64,000 bases of DNA from Fratercula arctica (lineage: Eukaryota; Chordata; Aves; Charadriiformes; Alcidae). The translations under genes were made by a program, and so were the position numbers. This document shows, one piece after another, positions 44,184 to 56,511 of this stretch; position 1 is the first letter of the stretch, and each line of letters starts with the position of its first letter. A model generated the notes under the pieces. It was not told the origin of the DNA and made no database searches. It worked only from the letters and a program-made list of their open reading frames with translations. Location of the stretch: NCBI GenBank assembly GCA_947846985.1, contig CANTUZ010000025.1:5826100-5890099 (forward strand). The letters are read 5' to 3'.

Positions 44184-45092
44184 ACACAGAATCACAGAAT
44201 GGTAGGGGTTGGAAGGGACCTCTGGAGATCATCTAGTCCAACCCCCCTGCCAGAGCAGGGTCACCTAGAGCAGGTTGCACAGGAACACGTCCAGGCGGGT
44301 TTTGAATGTCTCCAGAGATGGAGACTGCACCACCTCTCTGGGCAGCCTGTTCCAGTGCTCTGCCACCCTCAGGGTAAAGAAGCTCCTCCTCATGTTTAGG
44401 TGGAACTTCCTATGTTCAAGACTGTGCCCATTACCTCTTGTCCTGTCGCTGGGCACCACTGAAAAGAGCCTGGCCCCATCCTCCTGACACCCATCCTTTA
44501 AGTTTTTATAAGCATTGATAAGATCCCCCCTCAGCTGTCTTTTTTCCAGACTGAAGAGACCCAAGTCCCTCAGCCTTTCTTCATAAGAGAGGTGTTCCAG
44601 TCCCCTAATCATCTTGGTAGCCCTTTGCTGTACCCTCTCCAGCAGTTCCCTGTCCTTCTTGAACCGGGGAGCCCAGAACTGGACACAGTACTCCAGGTGT
44701 GGCCTCACCAGGGCAGAGTAGAGGGGGAGGATGACCTCCCTCGACCTGCTGGCCACGCTCTTCTTGATGCACCCCAGGATGCCATTGGCTGCCTTGGCCA
44801 CAAGGGCACATTGCTGGCTCATGGTCATCCTGTTGTCCACCAGGACTCCCAGGTCTCTTTCCACAGAGCTGCTCTCCAGCAGGTCAGCCCCCAACCTGTA
44901 CTGGTGCATGGGGTTATTCCTCCCCAGGTGCAGCACCCTACACTTGCCCTTATTGAATTTCATAAGGTTTCTCTCCGCCCACCTCTCCAACCTATCCAGG
45001 TCTTGCTGTATGGCAGCACAGCCTTCTGGTGTGTCAGCCACCCCTCCCAGTTTTGTATATCATCAGCAAACTATCATTCTGTGATTCTGTGT
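44184..45092 (-). mobile_element. CR1 LINE with a 258-codon open ORF2 C-terminus and inverted terminal repeats
   Basis: On the minus strand 45041-44265 is one open frame covering the RT C-terminus to the ORF2 end ([87 protein letters not shown]). The 3' end at 44184-44201 carries the octamer tail, and the same 18 bp in inverted orientation lie at the 5' end (45075-45092). Confidence 0.93.
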
Positions 45093-47503
45093 GAGAAACA
45101 ATCGCCACATTTGAATCATGTCCTGGGCCCTAAGTCCTATGAATAAAATTGTTGAGAATGTAATGGGAATGAGCCAAGAGGTTTCAACAGGACCAAAAGG
45201 AGATGTTATAGAAAGGCCTCTGAAATACTTCTAGTGTATTTTAATGTTGAGATATAATGAGTTCTGAAAATCTCCAATAGCATTTTCTAGGAAATTATAT
45301 ATGTGATATAAGAACGATTATGGTTAGTTAAACAGTACTTCTGGAAATTTATTGGTTCCAGTTGCATTCTCTAGGATACTTTATAACTGAGAAGGAGTCC
45401 CAGCATCCCATCCCAAGGTCAAATCTGCTCACTGAACCTCAGATAGGGCCATATTTATACACATTTGTAAGGTATATAAAAGACATTTCTCCATCCACTT
45501 AGTCAGGAACGAAGGAAGGTATTGTGATGTTATGTTAATCAAGACAACAGCATGCCTGAAAATTAGCAGTGTCTGTGATTCTGTCTGGTGTTCTAGGGTA
45601 TATTTAAGTTCTGTGTACTATTTTCACATGCAATTTTATACATTTGAAGGCTTTGATTAAATTTAAAGATAATGAAAAACATATTTGAATGCAAATTAGA
45701 TAGAAACCATGCCTTAGCCTTGAGCTTTTTCTTCCTGCATTTTTCCGTCTGTGGGTTTTTTGTTGTTATTATTGCTGTTTTAAAGAAAGAACAAAAAGAC
45801 AGTGGAAAAACTCTATATCTGTGTTTTAATGGTAGCTTTTGGATTTCAAAAGAATTTGGATGGGACAATGATGGCATCAGGGATGTGATGTCAGAGGCAC
45901 AGGGAGAAAATTTGTAATATATTCCTGCTTTAAAGAATGTCTTTTTAGACAAAAAAAATGTTGGACAGCTGCCTTGGAGGTGGGAGAAAGGGTCTAATTC
46001 CTGACTCTGCCCCAGACTCCCTACTTGACCTATGGTGTGTCACTCAGAGCAAGAGCCCAGCACTTAGCTGAAGCCATCCTGCAGATAGATATCTCAGCTA
46101 AGCTAGTTATTTAGGCCTCCTCTATCATTCAGGCAGACAGATAGGCATCTCTGGAGTACTATTCAACCTATTTTAGAATGTTGTCCAAGAAAGGAGGAAT
46201 GAATCATGCTCTGGAGGTACCTGTCTGTCTTCATTGACTATAGAGAGAGTCTAGATGACTGATTTTGTGGGTAGATGAAGTGAGGTGAGCTTGATCCCAC
46301 CCTTAGCCTTTCTGCAATTCCATTCGTGAGTCTGTGAAACAGGCCTGGACTCCTCCTGCAGGGGCATGTCCAAGAGAAGCACTGGAAATGTCAGATGTGG
46401 CAGCCATGAGGGCCACACAAGCTTCCAAGAGGGCTCTGGTGTGAGACAGCTCTGGTACTTAAAATGGGGGACACATTTTTAACAAGTGAAAATGTCCCAG
46501 GTGGAAGGAGCTTTCCAAGTGCAACAACTCTCTATGGAGGAGGTATCTATCGGAAACGCATCTCACACATATGGAGAAAAATGTCTCAGCCTTTGCACAC
46601 AGCATCCATATTTGTGTGCAGTGGCAGGTGACTGAAGTAGCTTAACAAATGGCTGCTAAGAAACTTCTGAGGAAAGAGGCCATACTCTCGAAATGGGAGA
46701 GGGGAGAAACAACTAACTGCTCCAAAATGTTCAGCCTGTAGTAATCTGCAGGGAAAAGTTTAACAAGGGGTTTCACAACCAGGATGAGAAGCAAAAGAAA
46801 TGCCAGGGAGAAATGTTCATCACTAGTAAATGAAGAGGAAAGTGAGGTGCTGCCCTACACAAGTGATTTAACATTGCAATGAATTGCTGTCCTCTGAAGA
46901 GCCATCAAGCCTTCTGCACAGCGTGCCAGGCTCGCAGCCTCCCACTCCCACGAGAGTGCTCGGGGCTTGCATACTTTGAGGGCTGTGCTGTGCTCACAGC
47001 AGCAGATAACAGGGATAAAAGAAGCTGAGACATGGTCTTGTACCTGGAGAAGGCACATCTCTGTTAAAAGGGGATGTGCCACAAGGGATGCTTCTGTAGC
47101 AGTCACCCATGACAAGATATACTTATCAAGTGACCACATCCTCCTGCACACTGCCACTGTGTTGGAGATGTGGTAACATGGACTTTCACACTTCCCATGC
47201 ATAACATAGAAGATATGAACTTGCAGGATGTCCCTGGATCTTGGGCTCCCTTGTAATGAGCACAAAGTGTGGTATGAGCCAACCCTCCTTTCTTGTAAAT
47301 GGGAGATGGAAATTGCCGAGGTAACAGACCTGGCCAGGGAGTAATTTAGAAATAGGCTTCTGAGTCTTGATTCCCAGTCCATATTTTCATGCTGGAGAAC
47401 AGAGTATTGCCTCTCTTTATATGGACTTATGTTTTCACTCCAAACAATGGATCCCAGCCCTGGTGTAAAGTCTGAAATAAGAAAGCTCTATAAAAGTGTC
47501 AGC
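45093..47503. other. No gene recognised
   Basis: A 175-codon open frame on the minus strand (47382-46855) shows no domain, no codon pattern that persuades and no homology that I recognise. It is most likely chance. Confidence 0.5.
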
Positions 47504-47508
47504 ATGAG

Positions 47509-48928
47509 TGTCCTGGTTTTGATGTACTTTAAGAAGGTAGAATGTACTTTTAAAAAGGTAAAATATATTTTAGAAGGTAGAATCTCTCATTAAGTAAGAA
47601 TAAAGAGCTGTAAAAAGGTCACAAGGCCCTGTGAAACCAGACACTTGGTATAAACAATAAATACCTTACTAATGAATATACCCTTGAAGAACACCAGAAG
47701 GCTGATGATAAGGAACATCCCACCACAGGAGGTGCCGAAACTGGCTGAAAACCAGACAACTGCTGGATAAGGCATAAAGTCAACAAAAATTTGCAGTAAC
47801 TGGGGGAAAGGTAAAGGTGGCAGTGGGAGATCACGACCATCAACTCAATTGGAGACTGAATTGGACTACTCCCCCCACGATGCTGGAGCATGCGTACATC
47901 AATTAAAGGACCTTGTAACTTTAAATGAAAGCGAGAGACTGTACTAACCAATAGAAATTGTTAAGATAAGGTACTGACCAATAATTATAATTAAGGGTGT
48001 GTATTTCTCTGTTTTGAACTGTATAAATATTCCTAAAAGTTTGTAGGCTGGTGTGCTAGCTTTACGGATTACCACCTAGCACCCATCTCTGCAGAAATGA
48101 AAGAAAAAATAATACCTCTACTCTGTGTGTACATTGGTGTCTGCACACTGGGTAAACAACCCCACTTTGGGACAACAGTTTGAGGTAAAACAGAACCAAT
48201 TTTCTGTTCAGTAATTTTACTTTTCAGCTAAGCCTCTTCTAACTAACTCTCTGAAATTAACGGCATATTTGTCAGACAGTAGTCCACTTCCAGAGTGATG
48301 AGGCCTGATGTTTATAGTTAATACCAAGGAACGGTACGCAGAGAGGCTCCTGCTTATACTTATTGCTATAACAATGAAGGTCAGCTAACTTTATTTGCCC
48401 TGTTGGAGGGTCGGAAGTGGAAAAGTGTAGAGGGATCGCACCTGCGGGGAGGAGCAGACAGGACAGGTGACCCAAAACTGACCAACAGGGTATTCCATCC
48501 CATCTGCATCATGCTCAGTATAAAAGCTGAGGGATCAAAGTGTCAGGTCTCTTCCTTCAGTGCCCGATGTCCGAGAAGTACTCTTTCTGTTCGTCTGCCT
48601 TTGATCCCAATCCATGCATTCCTGACTCCAGATCCGGAATCCAGTTCCCATCCATCGTTGAGTCCAGTCTGGGACTTCCACAGTGCCTGCTGGTGACGTG
48701 ATCGTCATCCTGGGAGCTTGACACTGGTTTTGTATATATTGTATATTTTTCTTTTTTTTTATATTATTATCTTTTATTTTATTTTTTATTATTAATGTTT
48801 CATTAAAGAAGTAGTTCAGTCTCTTTTAAACTCATAAGTCTCTTTCTCATCCTTCTGTCCCTGAAGGGAGAGGTGGGGGAGAGCATCTGTCGTTCGTTTC
48901 AGTGTCCAGCCCAGCCCAAACCATGACA
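47509..48928 (+). mobile_element. Solo LTR, family A, interrupted by a second LTR
   Basis: It starts TGTCCTGGTTT at 47509 and, after the insertion, resumes at 48178 as GTTTGAGGTAAAAC, ending CCATGACA at 48928. A perfect 5-bp duplication, atgag, lies at 47504-47508 and 48929-48933. No internal region remains, so it is a solo LTR formed by recombination. Confidence 0.93.
47520..48177 (+). mobile_element. LTR family E, gammaretrovirus-like, 4-bp target duplication
   Basis: 658 bp from TGATGTACTTT to GGGACAACA, with gttt at 47516-47519 and 48178-48181. It has CCAAT boxes (about 47947, 47978), a TATA box 'gtataaatatt' (about 48020) and an A-rich poly(A) region. A 4-bp duplication and this promoter layout fit class I (gamma-like) ERVs. 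Confidence 0.9.
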
Positions 48929-48933
48929 ATGAG

Positions 48934-49566
48934 TTAGTGCTTCTCTTGTTCAGGCTAAGACATAGATATTGAAGGGTGTTTAATGGTTCACCAGTTCTGC
49001 TTATCCTTTTCACTAGATTAGCAGGAATCAGATTTAAACCCTATAGTGGAAGTGCATAGTTCACATTCAGTTCTAGTGCACAGTGCAGGACAAGGCCTAT
49101 GTTAGCTGTAGCAGTTGTGTATTTCTGTCTGCATTGCTTCTAAATGACAGTGAATCTGTACAGTTGGACTTCATTTATAAAGTTTTACAAGGTGTTGGAC
49201 ACTTCTGTTGCAACAGACCATGCCAGCATTCAACTTGTTCATTTTATGTTCTAAACATAACATTGTCCACATGAGCGTCACAGTTGGCGGCCATCAGCAG
49301 CTGTTTTTCTTTATTCACCAGCTGGCATACCGAATGCACACAGCTGTAATTCACATTTTCATTCCCAGCCATGGATGCAGCTTTAAAAGCTGAGTTTGCA
49401 TTCAGAGTGCTAATTTTTACTAGACCTTGTGGGAGGAGGGGAAAGAAACACGATTTATTTCAGGACTGGTCCTATATGAAGCTACCTTTTGCAAGAGAAT
49501 GACAGAAACAGTTTATATCCACTTTCATATAATGTATGTATGGCTGTGCTGTAAGGGCTTTGAAAT
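48934..49566. other. No gene recognised
   Basis: Unique-looking spacer between the solo LTR and a CR1. Confidence 0.5.
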
Positions 49567-52478
49567 TAGAATCATAGAATCTTCATGGTTGGAAAGGACC
49601 TTTGAGATCATCAAGTCCAACCATACACACACAAAAAACTCCCCTACAATCTCTGTCACTAGAGCATGCCCTGAAGTGCCAAATCTACACGTTTCTTAAA
49701 TACCTCTAGGGATGGTGACTCAACCACCTCCCTGGGCAGGCTGTTCCAGTGCCTGACCACTCTTTCAGTAAAGTAATTCTTCCTAATATCTAATCTAAAC
49801 CTCCCCTGCCGCAGCTTCAGACCATTTCCTCTGGTCCTGTCATCATTCACCTGGGAGAAGAGGCCAGCACCCACCTCTCTACAACCTCCTTTCAGGTAGT
49901 TGTAGAGGGCAATGAGGTCTCCCCTCAGCCTCCTCTTCTCCAGACTAGGCATGCCCAGTTCCCTCAGCCTCTCCTCATATGACTTGGTCTCCAGACCCCT
50001 CACCAGCTTGGTAGCTCTCCTCTGGACACGCTCCAGCACTTCAATGTCCCTCTTGTACAGAGGGGCCCAGAACTGAACACAGTACTCGAGGTGAGGCCTC
50101 ACCAGTGCCGAGTACAGAGGCATGATCACTTCCCTACTCCTGCTGGCCACGCTATTCCTGATACAAGCCAGAATGCTGTTGGCCTTCTTGGCCACCTGGG
50201 CACACTGCTGGCTCATGTTAAGATGGCCGTCCACCAGCACCCCCAGGTCCTTTTCTGCTGGGCAGCTTTCTAGCCACTCTTCCCCAAGCCTGTAGCGTTG
50301 CTTGGGGTTGTTGTGACCGAAATGCAGGACCCAGGACTTGGCCTTATTAAACTTCATGCAATTGGCCTTGGCCCATCGATCCAGCCTGTCCAGGTCCCTC
50401 TGTAGAGCCTTCCTACCCTCAAGCAGATCAACACTCCCACCTAGTTTGGTGTCGTCTGCGAACTTACTGAGGGTGCACTCAATCCCCTCATCCAGATCAT
50501 TGATAAAGATATTAAACAAAACTGGCCCCAAAACTGAGCCCTGAGGGACACCACTGGTGACCGGCCGCCAAGAGGATTTCACCCCATTAATCACAACTCT
50601 CTGGGCACGGCCATCCAGCCAGCTTTTAACCCAGTGAAGAGTACACTTGTCTATGCCATGATTCGCCAGCTTCTCCAGGAGAATGTTGTGGGGGACGGTG
50701 TCAAAGGCCTTACCAAAGTCCAGATAGACAACGTCCACAGCCTTCCCCACATCCAGAAGGTGGGTCACATGGTCATAGAAAGTGATCAGGTTGGTCAAGC
50801 AGGACCTCCCTTTCCTAAACCCATGCTGTCTGGCCCTGATCCCTTGGCTGCCCTGCACTTGCCGTGAGAGCTCACTCAAGATGATCCTCTCCATGATCTT
50901 TCCTGGTACCGAGGTCAGGCTGACAGGCCTGTAGTTCCCCGGATTCTCCTTCCGACCCTTCTTGTAGATGGGCGCCACATTAGCCACCCTCCAGTCATCT
51001 GGTACCTCCCCTGTTGACCAGGATTGTTGATAAATGATGGAGAGAGGCTTGGTGAGCTCTCCCGCCAGCTCCCTGAGTACTCTTGGGTGAATCCCATCTG
51101 GCCCCATAGACTTATGTGCGTCTAGGTGCAGAAGCAGATCATTGACTACTTCCTCCTAGATTATGGGTGGGTTGTTCTGCTCTCCATCCTTATCTTCCAG
51201 CTCAGGAGGCTGAACACCCTGGGGATAGCTGGTCTGACTATTGAAGATGGAGGCAAAGAAGGCATTAAGTATCTCAGCCTTCTCCTCGGCCTTGGTTGCA
51301 ACTTTTCCCCTGGCATCCAGTAAAGGATGGAGATTCTCCCTGGCTCTCTTTTTGTTGATGTATTTATAAAAACTTTTTTTATTGTCCTTTATGTTAGTGG
51401 CCAAGTTGAGCTCCAGCTGGGCTTTTGCCTTCCTAATTTTCTCTCTGTGTAACCTAACGAGATCTCTGTACTCCTCCTGAGTTGCCTGTCCCTTCTTCCA
51501 AAGGTGGTAAACCCTCCTTTTATTCCTAAGTCCCATCAGAAGTTCCTTGTTCATCCAGGCTGGCCATTTTCCCCGCCCTTTAAACTTGCGACACTTGGGG
51601 ACAGCCTGCTCCTGGGCCTTTAAGATTTCCTTCTTGAAGAGCGTCCAGCCTTCCTGGACTCCTTTGCCCTTCAGGACTATCTCCCAAGGGACTCTCTCAA
51701 CCAGTGTTCTGAACAGGCCAAAGTCCGCCCTCCGGAAGTCCAAGGTGGAGGTTTTGCTAACCCCCTCCTTACATCACTGCGAATTGAAAACTTGACCATT
51801 TCATGATCACTAAACCCAAGACGGCCTCCGATCACCACATCTCCCACTAGTCCTTCTCTGTTTGTGAACAGTAGGTCTAGCGAGGCACCTCCCCTGGTAG
51901 GCTCACCTACCAGTTGTGTCAGGAAGTTATCTTCCATGCACTGGAGGAACCTCCTAGCCTGCCTGCTCTCTGCTGTGTTATATTTCCAGCAGATACCTGG
52001 CAGGTTGAAGTCCCCAACCAGAACAAGGGCTGGCGATTGCGAGGCTTCAGCCAGATGCTTATAGAATACTTTTTCTCCTCATCCTGGTTGGGTGGGCTAT
52101 AGCATACTCCCAGCACAAGATCTCCCTTATTTGCCTTCCCCTTCATCCTTACCCATAAACACTCGACTTTATCATCCCTGGAATCTAGCTCTATACAATC
52201 AAAACACTCCCTAATGTACAGAGCCACACCCCCGCCTCTCCTTCCTTGCCTATCCCTTCTGAAGAGCTTATAGCCATTCATCGCAGCATTCCAGTCATGA
52301 CAGTCATCCCACCATGTTTCCGTGATGGCGACTACATCATAGCTGTCCTGCTGCACAATGGCTTCCAGCTCATCCCGTTTGTTGCCCATGCTGTGTGCAT
52401 TCATGTAGATGCACTTGAACTGGGCTACTGATTTCACCCCCATTATCTGCAAAGTTGTCACTCCTGGGTGCAATTATA
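49567..52478 (-). mobile_element. CR1 LINE, nearly full ORF2, 5'-truncated
   Basis: About 2.9 kb on the minus strand. The 3' end 'tagaatcatagaatcttcatggttggaaagga' complement begins at 49567. The 5' end stops at about 52478, near the start of the endonuclease, so ORF1 and the 5' region are absent. No clear target duplication was found, as is common for CR1. Confidence 0.95.
49659..52473 (-). pseudogene. CR1 ORF2: endonuclease and reverse transcriptase, damaged
   Basis: Minus strand. 52473-51919 is an APE-type endonuclease (MNAHSMGNK, ITETWWDD, RRGGGVALYIRECF), frameshifted near 52010 where the G-D-F-N motif should be. The frame continues at 51937-51677 (LDLLFTNREGLVGDV, SDHEM), shifts near 51750, then 51743-51156 gives the linker (YKYINKKR, EKAEILNAFFASIF). 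A TAG near 51156 is the only break before 51107-49659, an open 482-codon RT with '[13 protein letters not shown]', '[11 protein letters not shown]', FADD (about 50455) and the conserved C-terminus. The RT domain looks intact; the endonuclease is not. Confidence 0.93.
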
Positions 52479-54774
52479 ATCAAAAGCCTATAGTATGTGT
52501 TTATTCAGAAAGGTTCTGTCAGAATAATTGTTACTGTATCTGACAAATGGCATAGGTCACCTTTTCCACATGCTCTTTCCCATCTTATTCACGTTTTTCT
52601 TTTGCCTTACCCCATTTTTTCTTTTCTCTTACCCCACTTTTTTCATTGACATGAATGCCAGGGGTGACATATGATGCTTCTCAATGCCACTGTTGCTCAT
52701 ATGTTTGCTTTTCTGCTACAGTGATTTTATGTGCTCCCAGCATGTGTCAAACTCATTCTGTTGGCATATCAATGCCAGCAAGCATCTGCAGAAACTATGT
52801 TTCAAAAAAGACATTTCAAGCCGTCAAGTGACCTAGATACTTGGAGTTTTAGGCAAAACCTTTCAGGTCAAAGATGAATGCTGCATTTAGAGTTTCTACA
52901 ATGCAAAAGGTCTCTATTTGCCTGATTGCAGGTTTCTGGCTTTGCATTGCAAGCCTGTACAGTTGACATATGTGCACACTTTGCTTAGAGCTGCCCCATA
53001 TTCATGCCACGGTGGGAGCTTAGATCCCGTGATTTGTCAGAGAGAAGTGGCATGTGGTTTTCCAGAGAAGGGGGAAATGATTTCAGCCCTCACCAGAAAT
53101 CGGCACCAGGCCCAAACGCCGTACAGCAATAGCCATGTGTGTTCTTGGTATATTTTGCTCATGCTTGATTTCATGTTTATCTCTTTTTAGAGTGTTACTT
53201 ATCTTCATCCTTGGTTTTTGTTTGATGAATATTCATTAAACACAGTTTTCAGAATACAACTTTTAGTTCCAAGATGGATATATAAGCTCCAACGAAGAGA
53301 AAAGTCATATCCAAATACTTCAAATAATGTCTATGCAAAAATTTATGTTAGATATCAGGAAACAAATTCATTTCCTCTTATAATATTAGGATGAATTACA
53401 GGAATTACAGCAGGCACTGTATGTTTCAGGACATTGTCCATCTGTTAGAAAGATGCTGACTCAAAGAAGGACAACATTGTTTTCTTTACTTTTTTTTTTT
53501 AACTTGAGTCTTTCCAGATGGATCAGGTTATTTCACATACAGCTTCTTTCTCAGAGGAACTAGCTTCTAATGAACTGAGGTGAACTGATCCTGCTCACAG
53601 CCTGAAGTAAGATTAGCCAAACCAGATCACAGGAGTGTGCCATATGATTTTCATTATGTGTCTTGTCTCTTATTCTGCACCTCAGTGAACCTGAAAGATA
53701 AAGTGAGTTGTAGCCTGAAGTTGCTAATAAGTAGCCAGAGCAAGAAAAACACATCTGTGAGATTTCCAGCTGTGAAGGCTTTGCAGGAACAAATGGAGGC
53801 TCCATTTCAGTAGTGCATAGTCCTAGAGAGGATTCAGACTCAAATCAGGGAGCAGCTGGAGTTTCCCTGCAATGCAGGTCATGAAACAGGTAACGATGAA
53901 TTTCTCCAGTCTGATAAATGACAGATAAATAGACAAGCTACAACTGCAATCCTCAAAGAAACTGGTGTATCCCAATGTTTCACTTCTGACTTTTCTTCCC
54001 TCTCATCACCTGCCACTCCTTCTCCATGATATCCTTTGAAAGTCTCAGATATTTTAACTGAGAATAAAAAGGACATACATTGTCTAAATGTTGTTAGTTG
54101 TTACCATGTCAACCAGTAGACTACATTTAACAGCAGTCAAGATGCAGATTTGATTATAACGAATGTACCAAATCTTTTTTCCTCCTTAAGCTAAACTGGA
54201 CCTACCCCTTTACATAGACACACAGCTTTTGTTTCACCAACCTAAGCAAAAAGTGTAAAGTAGGACAGCTAGAGAGAGCCTGACGAGAGCAGGAAGGGCT
54301 TTCCCTGGGGTGAGCTTCCCTCCCAGAAAAACTACAGAGCAGCACAAATTGTCAGAGAGACAAGCACGTGAGTGTAAGGACAGACGATAGAGAAGTGACA
54401 TGGTTTCATGGAAGTACTGAGCATACTGGTTATTTAGGAATTCTTATACGTTTTCAATGATCCTTTAAAAAAAACAAACACGGATGGAGGAGGGCATACA
54501 GATAAGCAATTATGTGCAGTTATGCTTCTCAAAGCTGATAGAACTCAGAATTATTATTATTAGACTTTACTGTTTCTGCATACAACTGCAAGTCAGATTT
54601 CTTCCGCTTCTGCAGCACTTGAAATGATCTAATAAAATCAGAACTGATTTCTGTGCTAAAACTGGTACAGTTTTTTTCACACATTGAGATGCTTTTAATA
54701 AGTAAATCCCGTTTCACTCCAGGGTGAAACAGTTCTTTAAATGGCAGACAATGGCAGAACTGCACAACCACAAG
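52479..54774. other. Unique-looking sequence, no gene recognised
   Basis: A/T-rich, with short T-runs (53490-53502). Open frames of at most about 90 codons (52918-53190, 53560-53805) have no recognised domain. Confidence 0.5.
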
Positions 54775-55200
54775 CACAGAAGGACTGGAATGTGTCTTGC
54801 AAGGTCATTTAGTCCATAAATCCCCGCCTCCCCTGCAGCCCAATAGGCAGAAGCAATTATACTTGCATCATTTCTGACACATGCTTGTCTAACCTGTTCT
54901 TGGAAAGTTCTTACAGATGGGAACTCATAACCTTCCTAGGCAATGCAGTGCACTGCTTCCCTCTCCTTACAGGTAAAGAAAAGAATGTACTGCTCTTAAC
55001 CTAAATCTCTTTTGCTGCAGTTTAAGCCTTTTACTTCTTGTGCTATTTCTGATGGATCTGGAGAATGGTTTACTAGCTGTGCAGTAATCTTTTATAGGGT
55101 AGTTGAAGACAGTAATCTTGTGTTATCTGCAGCCTAAAGCACCTCTATGAGTCTTTAACTCTCTGTTTATCCCTAGTGATAGCCTCCTTTCTTATGTTCA
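54775..55200 (-). mobile_element. Old, strongly diverged CR1-like 3' end
   Basis: The text 'tgtctaacctgttcttgga', 'cataaccttcctaggcaatgcagtgc', 'cttacaggtaaagaaaagaatg', 'taacctaaatctcttttgctgcag' follows the order of CR1 3' ends, with many substitutions and no open frame. Seen by eye only. Confidence 0.6.
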
Positions 55201-55704
55201 TATCTAACATCATAGGCAATTTACAGAATGGTATTCCACAAAAAGTATAGAAAATGTGCAGTGAGAAAGTTATGAAGCACCTGTACCAGGAGATGTCCTG
55301 GACATAGGCCTGTCCCCTGCTACCTACCTAATGTAGAGGACAGCCTGGAAAATTCCTCCAGAAGCACTTGGCTTGGCTGTGAGAAGGGTGAGGCTTGGCT
55401 GCTGCTTTAGCAGTAGAGGATTCCTGAAGGAACAATTATTTGACTCAATAAGTCATATGATAATTATATCACTGCTCAGGCTAATAGTGTGTGTATATGT
55501 GAAGAATTCTGTTCATTATCAAAAGTTACAATGATGATACTGATTATTACTTGGTTATTGTGAAATATACCATGAGGCATTTTATGGGAACTCTGTGGTG
55601 AATGGAGTGCATAAGACCTTTTGGAGAAACAACAGAAATGTGCAGCATAAAGAGATTTCTTTGGAGTTGCTAATAGAGAAGTCTCCTCCTTAAATGCAGC
55701 CAGA
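55201..55704. other. Spacer, no gene recognised
   Basis: No feature supported. Confidence 0.5.
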
Positions 55705-55709
55705 TGAGT

Positions 55710-56506
55710 TGTGACGGTGTGCTCCTCCTCTCCAGGCTCCAACGTGACCTTTATCTCTTGTAACACTGCCCAAGCGATAACCACCCATGGTGGTCTAATG
55801 GATGCATCTAGTTGTGATCTGGGGCTCAAAGGTGGTTTCAGGGCTCAAAGGTGGTCTCAGGGAGACAGATAACAACACAATAGCCAAAGGCTAACTTGAG
55901 CAATTCACCCACCTCACCACCATACTGGTACTATGGTCAATATGCAAATATGACTATAAGTTAATCATCGTACCTCCATAAATAGTGAACAGCCCAAGAG
56001 CCCTTTGAGCTCTCCTGAATGACAGCGGGCTGCACGCCAGGATCTCCCCTTGAGTGGGGATGCCTCTCAAGGTTATGTTTACTTCTCGAGACTGAGATTC
56101 CTTGCCGCAACAGATTCTCGGTAAGTGACTAATAGCATGCTAAACTTTGAAATGTTAGCTAAGTGATATAAAGGATTGATTGCGCATATATAATCCTTTA
56201 GACATAAACCGTTGACCAAGTCTGGGACTAGGATTGGATCCAGCTGCCCCTAGACTCCTCTCTGAGAAGGAGTTTAGAAAGCAAGGGGGTCCTTTCTGAA
56301 CCTCGTGACTCAACGGGAGGGTCTCCCTAACAGCTCTGTCTGACCCTGTCCTCTATGCAATAAATAACCAAGTGTGCCTTGCCATCTCGAATCTTGTTAA
56401 AACACTGTCACGTTTATCATCAAACTTTGTTAAATCCCTCTTTTATATCAATAAATGTATTGCTACTTCTCTCTACGAGCGAAGTGCATCGCTTCCATCC
56501 GCGACA
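55710..56506 (+). mobile_element. Solo LTR, family B, short form
   Basis: 797 bp from TGTGACGGTGTGC to ATCCGCGACA with a perfect 5-bp duplication, tgagt, at 55705-55709 and 56507-56511. It has TATA-like 'cataaatagtg' (about 55978), a splice-donor-like 'ctcggtaagtga' (about 56117), a conserved 'gcgcatatataatcctttag', and two AATAAA-type signals (about 56359, 56450). It defines the ends of family B. Confidence 0.94.
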
Positions 56507-56511
56507 TGAGT

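Noticed and set aside
44592..45146. 184-codon plus-strand open frame
   Set aside because: Antisense shadow of the CR1 ORF2 frame on the minus strand at 45041-44265.
46855..47382. 175-codon minus-strand open frame
   Set aside because: No recognisable domain, no start context or splice support, no copy elsewhere. Chance frame in noncoding DNA is more likely.
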